Assembly (NCBI RefSeq): GCF_019973775.1
Contig: NZ_AP025032.1
Span: forward strand, 3,410,001 to 3,474,000
Direction of reading: 5' to 3'
Length of the DNA stretch: 64,000 nucleotides
From: Aureimonas sp. SA4125
Lineage (GTDB): Bacteria > Pseudomonadota > Alphaproteobacteria > Rhizobiales > Rhizobiaceae
This document shows positions 27,736-35,893 of the stretch, piece after piece. Position numbers and translations under genes: made by a program. Each line of letters begins with the position of its first letter. Position 1 is the stretch's first letter. The notes beneath the pieces were generated by a model. That model was not told the origin of the DNA. It saw only the letters and a list, made by a program, of their open reading frames with translations, and did not search any database.

Positions 27736-30282
27736 ATGGCTTACAAACGACAGATCGATCGCCTGCCGATCATCCCCGCGGACGCCAAGGTGCAGACCGT
27801 GGTCTGCCACTACTGCATCGTCGGCTGCGGCTACAAGGCCTATAGCTGGGACATCAACCGCCAGGGCGGCGTCGCCGCCGCCGACAACGCTTTTGGCGAG
27901 GACCTCTCGGTGCAGCAGCCGCCGCAGTCGGCCGCCTGGTATTCGCCCTCGATGTACAACATCGTCAAGCAGGACGGCCGCGACGTGCATCTGGTCGTCA
28001 AGCCCGATCACGACTGCGTGGTGAACTCCGGCCTCGGCTCGCCGCGCGGCACGCGCATCGCCGAGATGAGCTACAGCCGCGCCCGCCAGACGCAGATGCA
28101 GCGCCTCACCGATCCGCTGGTGTGGCGCTATGGGCAGCTGCAGCCGACGAGCTGGGACGACGCGCTCGACCTCGTCGCCCGCGTCACCGCGCGGATCGTC
28201 AAGGACCGCGGCGAGGACGCGCTGGTCGTCTCGGCCGCCGACCATGGCGGCGCCGGCGGTGGCTACGAATTCACCTGGGGCACGGGCAAGCTGTATTTCG
28301 AGGCGATGAAGGTGCGCAACATCCGCATCCACAACCGTCCCGCCTACAATTCCGAGGTTCACGCCACCCGCGACATGGGCGTCGGGGAACTGAACAATTG
28401 CTACGAAGACGCCGAGCTCGCCGACACCATCTTCGTCGTCGGTGCCAATCCTCTGGAGGCGCAGACCAACTACTTCCTGAACCACTGGATCCCGAATCTT
28501 CGCGGCACCTCCGCCAGCCTCAAGGACAGCGAGACCCCCGGCGAAGAGCACCCCCAAGCGCGCATCGTCTTCGTCGACCCGCGGCGCACGGTCAGCGTCA
28601 ATGCCTGCGAAGTCGAGGCGGGGCCGGACAACGTCCTTCACCTTCCGGTCAAGGCGGGCACCGACATGGTGCTCCTCAACGCCCTCTTCACCCACATCGC
28701 CGAACAAGGCTGGGTCGACCAGGACTTCATCGACAATCACACCGCCGTGGCCGGCACCCATTCGGGCGCCGACCAGTCCCAGATGCTGCCGCGAAAGCCT
28801 TCCAACAAGGGCCAGCCGGCGCCGCTGACGACCTTCGCCGACGCCGTCGAGGCCAACCGGACCAGCCTGGAAAAGGCGGCGGAGATCACCGGCCTCTCCA
28901 TCGAGGACATCCGCAAGGCGGCCGAGTGGATCGCCCAGCCCAAGGGCGACGGCAAGCGCCGGCGCACGATGTTCGCCTACGAGAAGGGCCTGATCTGGGG
29001 CAATGACAACTACCGCACCAACGGCGCGCTGGTGAACTTGGCGCTGGCGACCGGGAATGTCGGTCGGCCCGGCGGCGGCGTCGTCCGTCTCGGCGGCCAC
29101 CAGGAAGGCTATGTCCGGCCCGGCGACGGCCATATCGGCCGTCCGGCGCCCTATGTCGATCAGCTTCTGATCAACGGCGAAGGCGCGGTCCACCACATCT
29201 GGGGCTGCGACAACTACAAGACGACGCTCAACGCCATGCAGTTCAAGCGCACCTACAAGGAGCGCAGCGACAAGGTGAAGGACGCGATCAATTCAGTCCC
29301 CTACGGCGACCGCGAGGCGCTGGTGAACGCCATCGTCGCGGCCATCGATGATGGCGGGCTGTTCGTTGTCGATGTCGACATCGTCCCGACCAGCATCGGC
29401 GAGGCCGCGCACGTCATCCTGCCTGCCGCCACCGCCGGCGAGATCAACCTGACCTCGATGAACGGCGAGCGCCGGATGCGCATCACCGAACGATACATGG
29501 ACCCTCCGGGCCAGGCGATGGGCGATGCGATCATCGCCGCGCGGCTGGCCAACAACATGGAACGGGTGCTGCGCGAGATGGGCGACGAGGCCTATGCCGA
29601 CAAGTTCAAGGGTTTCGACTGGCAGACCGAGGAAGACGTGTTCGAGGACGGCTACCGCAAGAACGCTTCCGGCGGCGAGCACGTCACCTACGAGCGTCTG
29701 CGGGCCATGGGCACCAACGGCTTCCAGGAGCCGGCGACAGGCTTCGAGGACGGCAAGATCGTCGGCACCAAGCGGCTTTACGAAGACGGCAAGTTCGGCA
29801 CGGAGGACGGCCGCGCGCTGTTCCTCGTCGCCGAATGGAACGGGCTTCAGGCCGAGGGCAAGGAAGCACAGCGCGAGCGCTTCCCCTTCCTGATCAACAA
29901 CGGCCGGGCCAATCTGGTCTGGCAGTCGGCCTATCTCGACAAGGAGAACGAGTTGGTCATGGATCGCTGGCCCTACCCGTTCATCGACATGCATCCCGAC
30001 GACATGGCGAAGCTCTCGGTCGCCGAGGGGGATCTGGTGGAGATTTGGAACGATGTCGGATCGACCCAGGCGATGGTCTATCCGACTCCGTCGGCACGTC
30101 CCGGCGAGACTTTCATGCTGTTCGGCTATCCGAGCGGCGTGCAGGGCAACGTCGTCAATGCCGGCGTCAACGAGCTGATCATCCCGAACTACAAGAACAC
30201 CTGGGCAAACATCCGCAAGCTGGCGGACAAGCCGGCATCGGTGAACCATCTCACCTTCAAATCGAAGGAGTACCGGGCCTGA
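27736..30282 (+). CDS. aioA: Arsenite oxidase large molybdopterin subunit AioA
   Basis: The 848-residue DMSO-reductase-family enzyme oxidises arsenite to arsenate in the periplasm. The N-terminus has the [3Fe-4S] motif VVCHYCIVGCGYKAY, with three cysteines instead of the four found in [4Fe-4S] relatives, which is diagnostic of AioA. The As(III)-pocket sequences typical of AioA, YNSEVHATRDMGVGELNN and RLGGHQEGYVRP, are present. Length is as expected. It has no signal peptide of its own, consistent with export piggybacked on AioB. A GAGGGAGGG ribosome site precedes the start. Confidence 0.95.
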   Translation: MAYKRQIDRLPIIPADAKVQTVVCHYCIVGCGYKAYSWDINRQGGVAAADNAFGEDLSVQQPPQSAAWYSPSMYNIVKQDGRDVHLVVKPDHDCVVNSGLGSPRGTRIAEMSYSRARQTQMQRLTDPLVWRYGQLQPTSWDDALDLVARVTARIVKDRGEDALVVSAADHGGAGGGYEFTWGTGKLYFEAMKVRNIRIHNRPAYNSEVHATRDMGVGELNNCYEDAELADTIFVVGANPLEAQTNYFLNHWIPNLRGTSASLKDSETPGEEHPQARIVFVDPRRTVSVNACEVEAGPDNVLHLPVKAGTDMVLLNALFTHIAEQGWVDQDFIDNHTAVAGTHSGADQSQMLPRKPSNKGQPAPLTTFADAVEANRTSLEKAAEITGLSIEDIRKAAEWIAQPKGDGKRRRTMFAYEKGLIWGNDNYRTNGALVNLALATGNVGRPGGGVVRLGGHQEGYVRPGDGHIGRPAPYVDQLLINGEGAVHHIWGCDNYKTTLNAMQFKRTYKERSDKVKDAINSVPYGDREALVNAIVAAIDDGGLFVVDVDIVPTSIGEAAHVILPAATAGEINLTSMNGERRMRITERYMDPPGQAMGDAIIAARLANNMERVLREMGDEAYADKFKGFDWQTEEDVFEDGYRKNASGGEHVTYERLRAMGTNGFQEPATGFEDGKIVGTKRLYEDGKFGTEDGRALFLVAEWNGLQAEGKEAQRERFPFLINNGRANLVWQSAYLDKENELVMDRWPYPFIDMHPDDMAKLSVAEGDLVEIWNDVGSTQAMVYPTPSARPGETFMLFGYPSGVQGNVVNAGVNELIIPNYKNTWANIRKLADKPASVNHLTFKSKEYRA

Positions 30283-30353
30283 CGAACGTCCGGCGCGGGC
30301 GGTTTCAGCGGCCCGCGCCGATCTCCGCGGCATCGAACGAGGATACAGGGGAC

Positions 30354-31622
30354 ATGTCTGATCTGCGGCAGGTCGGTGATTGCTTCACCGCTCGCGGCCT
30401 GTTGACCCCGGCCGCGGCCGCGGCCTTGGTGACCGAGGGCCTCGCAGCCATCCAGGGAACGGAGGTCGTCACGCTGGATGCGGCCGCGGGGCGGATCCTT
30501 GCAGAAGCAGTCGTCGCCCCGCGCAGCCTCCCGCCCTTCGATCATTCCGCCGTGGACGGCTATGCTCTGGCCCTCAGGCCCTCCGCCGAGCAGGCGGACC
30601 GGTTCAAGGTGGTCGGCCGCGTGCCTGCCGGTCGCCCGATGCAGAGCGAGGTCGCGCCGGGGAACGCCGTCCGCATCTTCACGGGCGCCGCCCTCCCCGC
30701 AGGCTGCGACACGGTGGTGATGCAGGAACATGCGGAAGTCGCCGACGGCTTTGTCGTGCCGCGGCGCTCCTACCGGGCCGGAGACAATATCCGGCTCGCC
30801 GGCGAGGATGTCGCCGCGGGGGTGACGATCCTTCCGGAAGGGCTGCTTCTCGATGCCCGCCACCTGGCGCTTCTGGCGGCATCGGGGCTCTCGTCCGTCG
30901 TCGTCCGGCGGCGCCTGAGGATCGCCGTGATCTCGACGGGAACCGAGCTGCGGGCGCCGGGGGAAGATCTTTGCGAGGGCGCGATCTACGATTCCAACAG
31001 GATCATGCTTCTCGCTCTTTTGCGCCACCCCGCCGTCGATCTCGTCGATGGCGGAATCATCGCCGACGAGGGTGCCGCGATCGTCGCCGCGATCGATCGA
31101 GCGGCGCGCTCGGCAGACCTCGTCGTGACATCGGGCGGGGTCTCGGTCGGCGAGGAGGACCTTGTCCGATCCTCGGTGGAGGCCGCCGGAGGCTCGCTTC
31201 TCGCACTGAGGATCGGCATGAAACCCGGCAAGCCACTCGCCTTCGGACGGTTGGGCCGAGCGGCGATCCTCGGCCTGCCGGGCAACCCGCTCGCCGCCAT
31301 GATCGGCTTCCTCGTCGTCGCCAAGCCGCTTGTTTCAAGGCTCGTGGGCCTGAGTCCGACCGGCCTGCGCATCCGATCAGCGGTTGCCGGCTTCGACCGT
31401 GACGTCACGCCGGGCCGCATGGAGTTTGCCCCGGCGTCGATCATCCGCAACCCGTCCCCGGATCGCCCGGTCGTCGACACGCTCGGTCGCGGCGGCTCGG
31501 CACGGCTTTTGCCGCTCTCGATGGCCGACGGGTTCTGCGTGATCCCCGCGGATGTGCAGACGGTACGACAGGGCGATGCCGTCGGCTTCGTGCCGATCGG
31601 CGATCTCGATCTGTTTCGCTAG
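30354..31622 (+). CDS. moeA: Molybdopterin molybdenumtransferase MoeA
   Basis: The 422-residue protein inserts molybdate into adenylylated molybdopterin. It has LPPFDHSAVDGYALAL near residue 57, the GAALPAGCDTVVMQEHAEV stretch, VISTGTELRAPGEDLCEGAI, TSGGVSVGEEDLV, and MKPGKPLAFGRLGRAAILGLPGNP, all classic MoeA motifs. A GAGGATACAGGGGAC region precedes the ATG. Placement directly after aioA, 71 bp downstream, indicates a dedicated copy serving the molybdenum cofactor of arsenite oxidase, as in other aio operons. A cytochrome c gene often found between aioA and moeA is absent. Confidence 0.93.
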   Translation: MSDLRQVGDCFTARGLLTPAAAAALVTEGLAAIQGTEVVTLDAAAGRILAEAVVAPRSLPPFDHSAVDGYALALRPSAEQADRFKVVGRVPAGRPMQSEVAPGNAVRIFTGAALPAGCDTVVMQEHAEVADGFVVPRRSYRAGDNIRLAGEDVAAGVTILPEGLLLDARHLALLAASGLSSVVVRRRLRIAVISTGTELRAPGEDLCEGAIYDSNRIMLLALLRHPAVDLVDGGIIADEGAAIVAAIDRAARSADLVVTSGGVSVGEEDLVRSSVEAAGGSLLALRIGMKPGKPLAFGRLGRAAILGLPGNPLAAMIGFLVVAKPLVSRLVGLSPTGLRIRSAVAGFDRDVTPGRMEFAPASIIRNPSPDRPVVDTLGRGGSARLLPLSMADGFCVIPADVQTVRQGDAVGFVPIGDLDLFR

Positions 31623-31724
31623 AGTATGATCCCGGAAGGTGGGTTCCGGCTTTCGGAAAAGATCATGCGAGGACAAGGACCTAAAGCGGGTCGGCGATTC
31701 GAAGAAAAGCCATCCCGCTTTAAC
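31622..31724. repeat. Dispersed ~100-bp repeat, copy A
   Basis: This stretch, starting at the moeA stop, contains GGTGGGTTCCGGCTTTCGGA, ATGCGAGGACAAGGACCTAA and GGTCGGCGATTCGAAGAAAA. A nearly identical copy lies in inverted orientation at 59510-59612, with only a handful of mismatches by eye. It is short, non-coding and palindrome-bearing, typical of a dispersed intergenic element. Confidence 0.85.
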
Positions 31725-32391
31725 GGGCGATCGGCCCGTCGAACACACTTTGGAAGAAGATCGTCGTATCCACGGTCGAAGCGACGGCCGTCCGGCGGGC
31801 CGTCGCCCACAGGAATGCACAGGCGAAAATCACGTCAACCGGGGCGCACGGATCCTCGTGGACACGGTCCAAAGCCCCTCCCGGCCGAGGACATCGCGCT
31901 CTTCGCGCGTCGTCCCGGCTCGGAGCCCGCGACCGCGCTCCGCCTGCCGGACCCAGCCGCGCGGTGTCTCCGCATTGCACCCGATCTTCGGCTCAATCGA
32001 GCCGATTATCCTCCCCCGCGGGGCGGGCTCGCCCGACGTTGAAGGACGGCCCGCCCTGCGCGTTCGCGGACCTCGGGAGAGCACTTCCTGGTCTTCCTGA
32101 TCGTCTTGGCTCCATGCTCTCGGGAGTGAAAGCCTCCGGCGAACCCGGCGCGGCTCCCCTCTCGGCGAATGCGAGCATTCACCGACAGGGCAAGGGGAGC
32201 TCGACCGTCCGCTCAAACCATGAAGAGTTTCCTTGACGACCCTGGCAGGATCAACCGGGTCGAGCCGATCTGCGAAGGGGCGCCGATCGCCCCGTCGACC
32301 GATCACGAGCATGCCGCTCGGCAAGTCGATCCCGGGCGGAAGCCCGACCGCGAACGCCGTGACGTTGGTCTTTACAAAGACATCCACCGGC
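31725..32391. other. Long non-coding region with possible degraded gene fragments
   Basis: About 670 bp between the repeat and the TRAP promoter region hold no convincing gene. On the minus strand, 31725-31850 reads VDVIFACAFLWATARRTAVA then STVDTTIFFQSVFDGPIAR before a stop, which looks like the end of a membrane protein gene (perhaps a VUT/YhhQ-type transporter) with nothing recognisable upstream. Another fragment near 32200-32396 on the minus strand reads VFVKTNVTAFAVGLPPGIDL. Both could be relics; neither is firmly identified. Confidence 0.3.
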
Positions 32392-32554
32392 TGCAACGCG
32401 ATTGCTGCGTTGCATTATTGATTATACTGCAATGCAAAAAAACAATGCTTTCAATGTTTCGATATCATCGTTGATTCAGCGAGTCGCAACGCCTCCTGAA
32501 GCCGTCGTTCGCTTTGATCAGTGGCTGTTGACTTGGGCAGCAATGCAAAAAAAC
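32392..32554. promoter_or_regulatory. Operator-like repeat cluster upstream of TRAP transporter 1
   Basis: An inverted repeat TGCAACGC-N7-GCGTTGCA lies at 32392-32414. A 15-bp direct repeat, GCAATGCAAAAAAAC, occurs exactly twice, at 32429-32443 and 32540-32554. The first copy follows a TATACT hexamer and the second precedes a TACAAT hexamer at 32565. The region is strikingly AT-rich for this genome. These features suggest promoter and repressor sites for the downstream TRAP operon; the regulator is not identifiable. Confidence 0.5.
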
Positions 32555-32681
32555 GCGTATACGGTACAATATTCCACGGAGCCACGCATTGGCACTGATG
32601 TCACTTGCGTATCCAGCCCACATGCTGAATGATCTGGGCAAGTCCACCGATCAATGGATGGATATAGGGGAGGAAGCTGCC

Positions 32682-33809
32682 GTGACGGATAAGGGATTCT
32701 CGCGTCGATCGTTTCTGAAGAACACCGCCCTGGCGGGAGGGGCGACCGCGGGGGCGGCTCTTTATGCGCCGGCCGTGCTGGCGCAGGCGCCGCTGGTCAT
32801 GAAGATGCAGACGTCCTGGCCGGCCTCGGATGTCTGGATGGACATGGCGCGGCAGTATACCGAGCGTGTCGAGAAGATGTCGGGCGGCCGCCTGAAAGTG
32901 GACCTTCTTCCGGCCGGCGCCGTGGTCGGCGCCTTCCAGGTCATGGATGCGGTCAATGACGGCGTGCTCGACGCTGCGCATTCGGTCTCGGCCTACTGGT
33001 ACGGCAAGAACAAGGCGGCCTCGCTGTTCGGCACCGGTCCTGTCTTCGGCGGCAATCCGACCACCATGCTCTCCTGGTTCTATCAGGGCGGCGGCCGCGA
33101 GCTCTATCGCGAGCTGACGCAGGACATGATGGGCCTCAAGGTCGTCGGACTCCTCGGCTTTCCAATGCCTGCCCAGCCGCTCGGCTGGTTCAAGAACGAG
33201 GTGAAGACCGTCGCCGACATGAAGGGGCTGAAGTACCGCACCGTCGGCCTCGCCGCCGACCTGATGCAGTCGATGGGCATGTCGGTCGCCCAGCTTCCCG
33301 GCGGCGAAATCGTCCCGGCGATGGAGCGCGGCGTCATCGACGCCTTCGAGTTCAACAACCCGTCGTCCGACCGCCGTTTCGGCGCCCAGGACGTCGCCAA
33401 GAACTATTATCTCGGCTCCTACCACCAGGCGAGCGAGGCCTTCGAGTTCCTGTTCAACAGCGATTTCCTGGAGGATCTCGAGCCCGATCTGCGCGCCATC
33501 GTCGAGACCGCCGTCGAGGCGGCGTCGACCGTCAACACGGCGCTTGGTCTCGACCAGTACTCCGCCGACCTGCAAAAGCTGCAGAACGAGGACGGCGTCA
33601 ACATCCGCCGCACGCCGCAGGACATCCTTTCGGCCGAGCTCGAAGCCTGGAGCACGATGATCGTCGAGCTGGAGAAGGATCCCTTCATCAAGAAGGTTCT
33701 GGACAGCCAGCGGAGCTGGGTCGAGCGTGTCACCTACTACGAACTTTTGAACGCCCCGGACTATGCGCTCGCCTACGAACACTTCTTCCCAGGCAAGCTG
33801 AAGATGTAA
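32682..33809 (+). CDS. TRAP transporter substrate-binding protein (DctP family)
   Basis: The 375-residue protein has a Tat-type signal (FSRRSFLKNTALAGGATAGA) and the DctP fold, with KMQTSWPASDVWMDMARQYT near the mature start and the family helix sequences VADMKGLKYRTVGLAADLMQ and PGGEIVPAMERGVIDAFEFN. It resembles the mannitol/chloroaromatic or keto-acid binding TRAP subgroup. GTG at 32682 is the likely start since AGGGGAGGAA precedes it by 8 bp and the Tat motif begins soon after. It heads a set with DctQ, DctM, an amidase and a small membrane protein. Confidence 0.88.
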   Translation: MTDKGFSRRSFLKNTALAGGATAGAALYAPAVLAQAPLVMKMQTSWPASDVWMDMARQYTERVEKMSGGRLKVDLLPAGAVVGAFQVMDAVNDGVLDAAHSVSAYWYGKNKAASLFGTGPVFGGNPTTMLSWFYQGGGRELYRELTQDMMGLKVVGLLGFPMPAQPLGWFKNEVKTVADMKGLKYRTVGLAADLMQSMGMSVAQLPGGEIVPAMERGVIDAFEFNNPSSDRRFGAQDVAKNYYLGSYHQASEAFEFLFNSDFLEDLEPDLRAIVETAVEAASTVNTALGLDQYSADLQKLQNEDGVNIRRTPQDILSAELEAWSTMIVELEKDPFIKKVLDSQRSWVERVTYYELLNAPDYALAYEHFFPGKLKM

Positions 33810-33893
33810 CTTCGGCATCCGCGTCCTGGTGCAGATCCCGGCGGTGCAAGCCGCCGGGATCCCCATGTCCATAGTCCTGGAGCCTTGCCGGCA

Positions 33894-34478
33894 ATGCTTG
33901 CCATCATCCATTTTGCCGACTCGCTCTCCGCCTGGTTCGGCAGGGCCTTCGCCTGGCTCATCATCCTGATGACCTTCGGAACCGCCTACGAGGTGTTCGT
34001 CCGATACGTCCTCAACAGCCCGACACCCTGGGCACTCGACGTCTCCTTCATCATGTACGGGACCCTGTTCATGATGGGGGGCGCCTACACGCTGTCGCGC
34101 GGCGGACATGTGCGCGGCGACTTCATCTACCGGCTTTGGCGCCCGCAGACGCAGGCGATGGTGGACCTCGTCCTCTACGTCATCTTCTTCTTTCCGGGCG
34201 TCACCGCACTGATATTCGCCGGCTGGAAATATGCGGCGCGGTCGTGGACCTACCAGGAGGTCAGCATCAACTCGCCCGCCGGCATCCCGATCTTCCAGTT
34301 CAAGATGATCGTCGTGGCCGCCGGCATCCTGTTGTTCATCCAGGGCATCGCCGAGATCTGCCGCTGCCTTGTCTGCATCAGGACGGGTGCCTGGCCGCGG
34401 CCGGAAGATGACGTGCAGGAGACCGAGGACCTGCTCATTCAAGAGGCCAACAAGGCCGAGACCGGAGCCGCAGCGTGA
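33894..34478 (+). CDS. TRAP transporter small permease (DctQ family)
   Basis: The 194-residue membrane protein has four hydrophobic helices and the DctQ features FGTAYEVFVRYVLNSPTPWA and LFMMGGAYTLSRGGHVRGDF. It links the substrate-binding protein to the large permease in the inner membrane. The stop overlaps the GTG start of the large subunit. Start at 33894 has GGAG upstream; a TTG at 33885 is possible but less likely. Confidence 0.85.
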   Translation: MLAIIHFADSLSAWFGRAFAWLIILMTFGTAYEVFVRYVLNSPTPWALDVSFIMYGTLFMMGGAYTLSRGGHVRGDFIYRLWRPQTQAMVDLVLYVIFFFPGVTALIFAGWKYAARSWTYQEVSINSPAGIPIFQFKMIVVAAGILLFIQGIAEICRCLVCIRTGAWPRPEDDVQETEDLLIQEANKAETGAAA

Positions 34479-35893
34479 CCGACCCGCAACTTGCGCTGAC
34501 GATGCTTGGCCTCTTCATCTTCCTCGTCTTCCTCGGCTTTCCCATCGCCTTCACGCTCATGGCGATGGGCATCGGCTTTGGCTACTACGCCTATTTCGAC
34601 GCCGGGCGGATGTGGCGATCGCTGTTCAGGCTGGACGAGACCGCCAGCACCTGGGATACGCTGTCGCTGTCCGTCGAGGGCTTCTTCAACAACCGCATCT
34701 TCGACCTGTTCATCAACCAGACCTTCACGGTCATGTCGAACGAGGTGCTGACGGCGGTGCCGCTGTTCCTGTTCATGGGCTATGTCGTCGAGCGCGCCAA
34801 CATCGTCGACCGGCTGTTCACGACGCTGAACATCGCGTCCAAGAACGTGCCGGGCTCGATGGGCGTCGCCGCCCTCATCACCTGCGCGCTGTTTGCCACC
34901 GCCACCGGCATTGTCGGCGCGGTGGTGACGCTGATGGGGCTGCTGGCCCTGCCGGCCATGCTCAAGGCGCGCTACGACAATTCCTTTGCGGCCGGCATCA
35001 TCTGCGCCGGCGGCACGCTCGGCATTCTCATCCCGCCGTCGATCATGCTGATCGTCTATGCCGCATCCTCCGGCGTCTCGATCGTCAGGCTCTATGCCGG
35101 CGCCCTCCTGCCCGGCTTCCTGCTCGTCGGCCTCTATCTCGTCTACATCGTCGGTCGCTCGATCCTGCAGCCCTCGATCGCGCCGCGACCGACGCAGGAA
35201 GAGGTGCCGGACGTGCCGATGGGCAGGCTGCTCTTCATGATCGCCACCTCCTTCTTCCCGCTCGCCGTCCTCATCCTGTCGGTGCTGGGCTCGATCCTGT
35301 TCGGCCTGGCGACCCCGACGGAAGCGGCTGCGATCGGCGCGCTGGGTGGATTGGTCCTCGCCGTCGCCTACCGGGCCCTGACCTTCCAGCGCCTGCGCGA
35401 ATCCGTCTATCTGACGATGCGCACCACAGCGATGGTGTGCTGGCTGTTCGTCGGCTCCTATACCTTCTCCTCCGTGTTTTCCTATCTCGGCGGCGAGCAG
35501 GTGATCGGCGAATTCGTCATGAGCCTCGACCTGACGCCGCTGCAGTTCCTGATCCTCGCCCAGGTGATCATCTTCCTTCTGGGATGGCCGCTCGAATGGT
35601 CGGAGATCATCATCATCTTCGTGCCCATCTTCCTGCCGCTGCTCGCCATCTTCGACATCGACCCGCTGTTCTTCGGCATTCTGGTGGCACTGAACCTGCA
35701 GACCTCCTTCCTGACGCCGCCCATGGCGATGTCGGCCTACTATCTGAAGGGAATCGCGCCGCCGGAGGTGCAGCTGACGCAGATCTTCAAGGGGGTGATG
35801 CCGTTCCTGGGAATGGTCTTCATCGCCATGGCCATCGTCTACGTCTTCCCGGCCATCGTCTACTTCCTGCCGAATGCCTTCTATGGCAACTGA
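34475..35893 (+). CDS. TRAP transporter large permease (DctM family)
   Basis: The 472-residue polytopic protein, with about twelve helices, is the ion-coupled transport channel. It contains GAVVTLMGLLALPAMLKARY and AAGIICAGGTLGILIPPSIM, the most conserved DctM segments, and TPTEAAAIGALGGLVLAVAY. It uses a GTG start overlapping the dctQ stop (GTGA). Its end overlaps the amidase gene by some 10-20 bp, so all are in one transcript. Confidence 0.9.
   Translation: MTDPQLALTMLGLFIFLVFLGFPIAFTLMAMGIGFGYYAYFDAGRMWRSLFRLDETASTWDTLSLSVEGFFNNRIFDLFINQTFTVMSNEVLTAVPLFLFMGYVVERANIVDRLFTTLNIASKNVPGSMGVAALITCALFATATGIVGAVVTLMGLLALPAMLKARYDNSFAAGIICAGGTLGILIPPSIMLIVYAASSGVSIVRLYAGALLPGFLLVGLYLVYIVGRSILQPSIAPRPTQEEVPDVPMGRLLFMIATSFFPLAVLILSVLGSILFGLATPTEAAAIGALGGLVLAVAYRALTFQRLRESVYLTMRTTAMVCWLFVGSYTFSSVFSYLGGEQVIGEFVMSLDLTPLQFLILAQVIIFLLGWPLEWSEIIIIFVPIFLPLLAIFDIDPLFFGILVALNLQTSFLTPPMAMSAYYLKGIAPPEVQLTQIFKGVMPFLGMVFIAMAIVYVFPAIVYFLPNAFYGN

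Noticed and set aside
27025-29196. Long minus-strand frame opposite aioB/aioA
   Set aside because: The arsenite oxidase genes on the plus strand are unequivocal; the antisense product resembles nothing.
27736-30282. Formate dehydrogenase or nitrate reductase identity for the molybdopterin protein
   Set aside because: The CxxCxxxC [3Fe-4S] motif without the fourth Cys, the adjacent Rieske subunit with a Tat signal, and the HATRDMG and GGHQEGY motifs specify arsenite oxidase.
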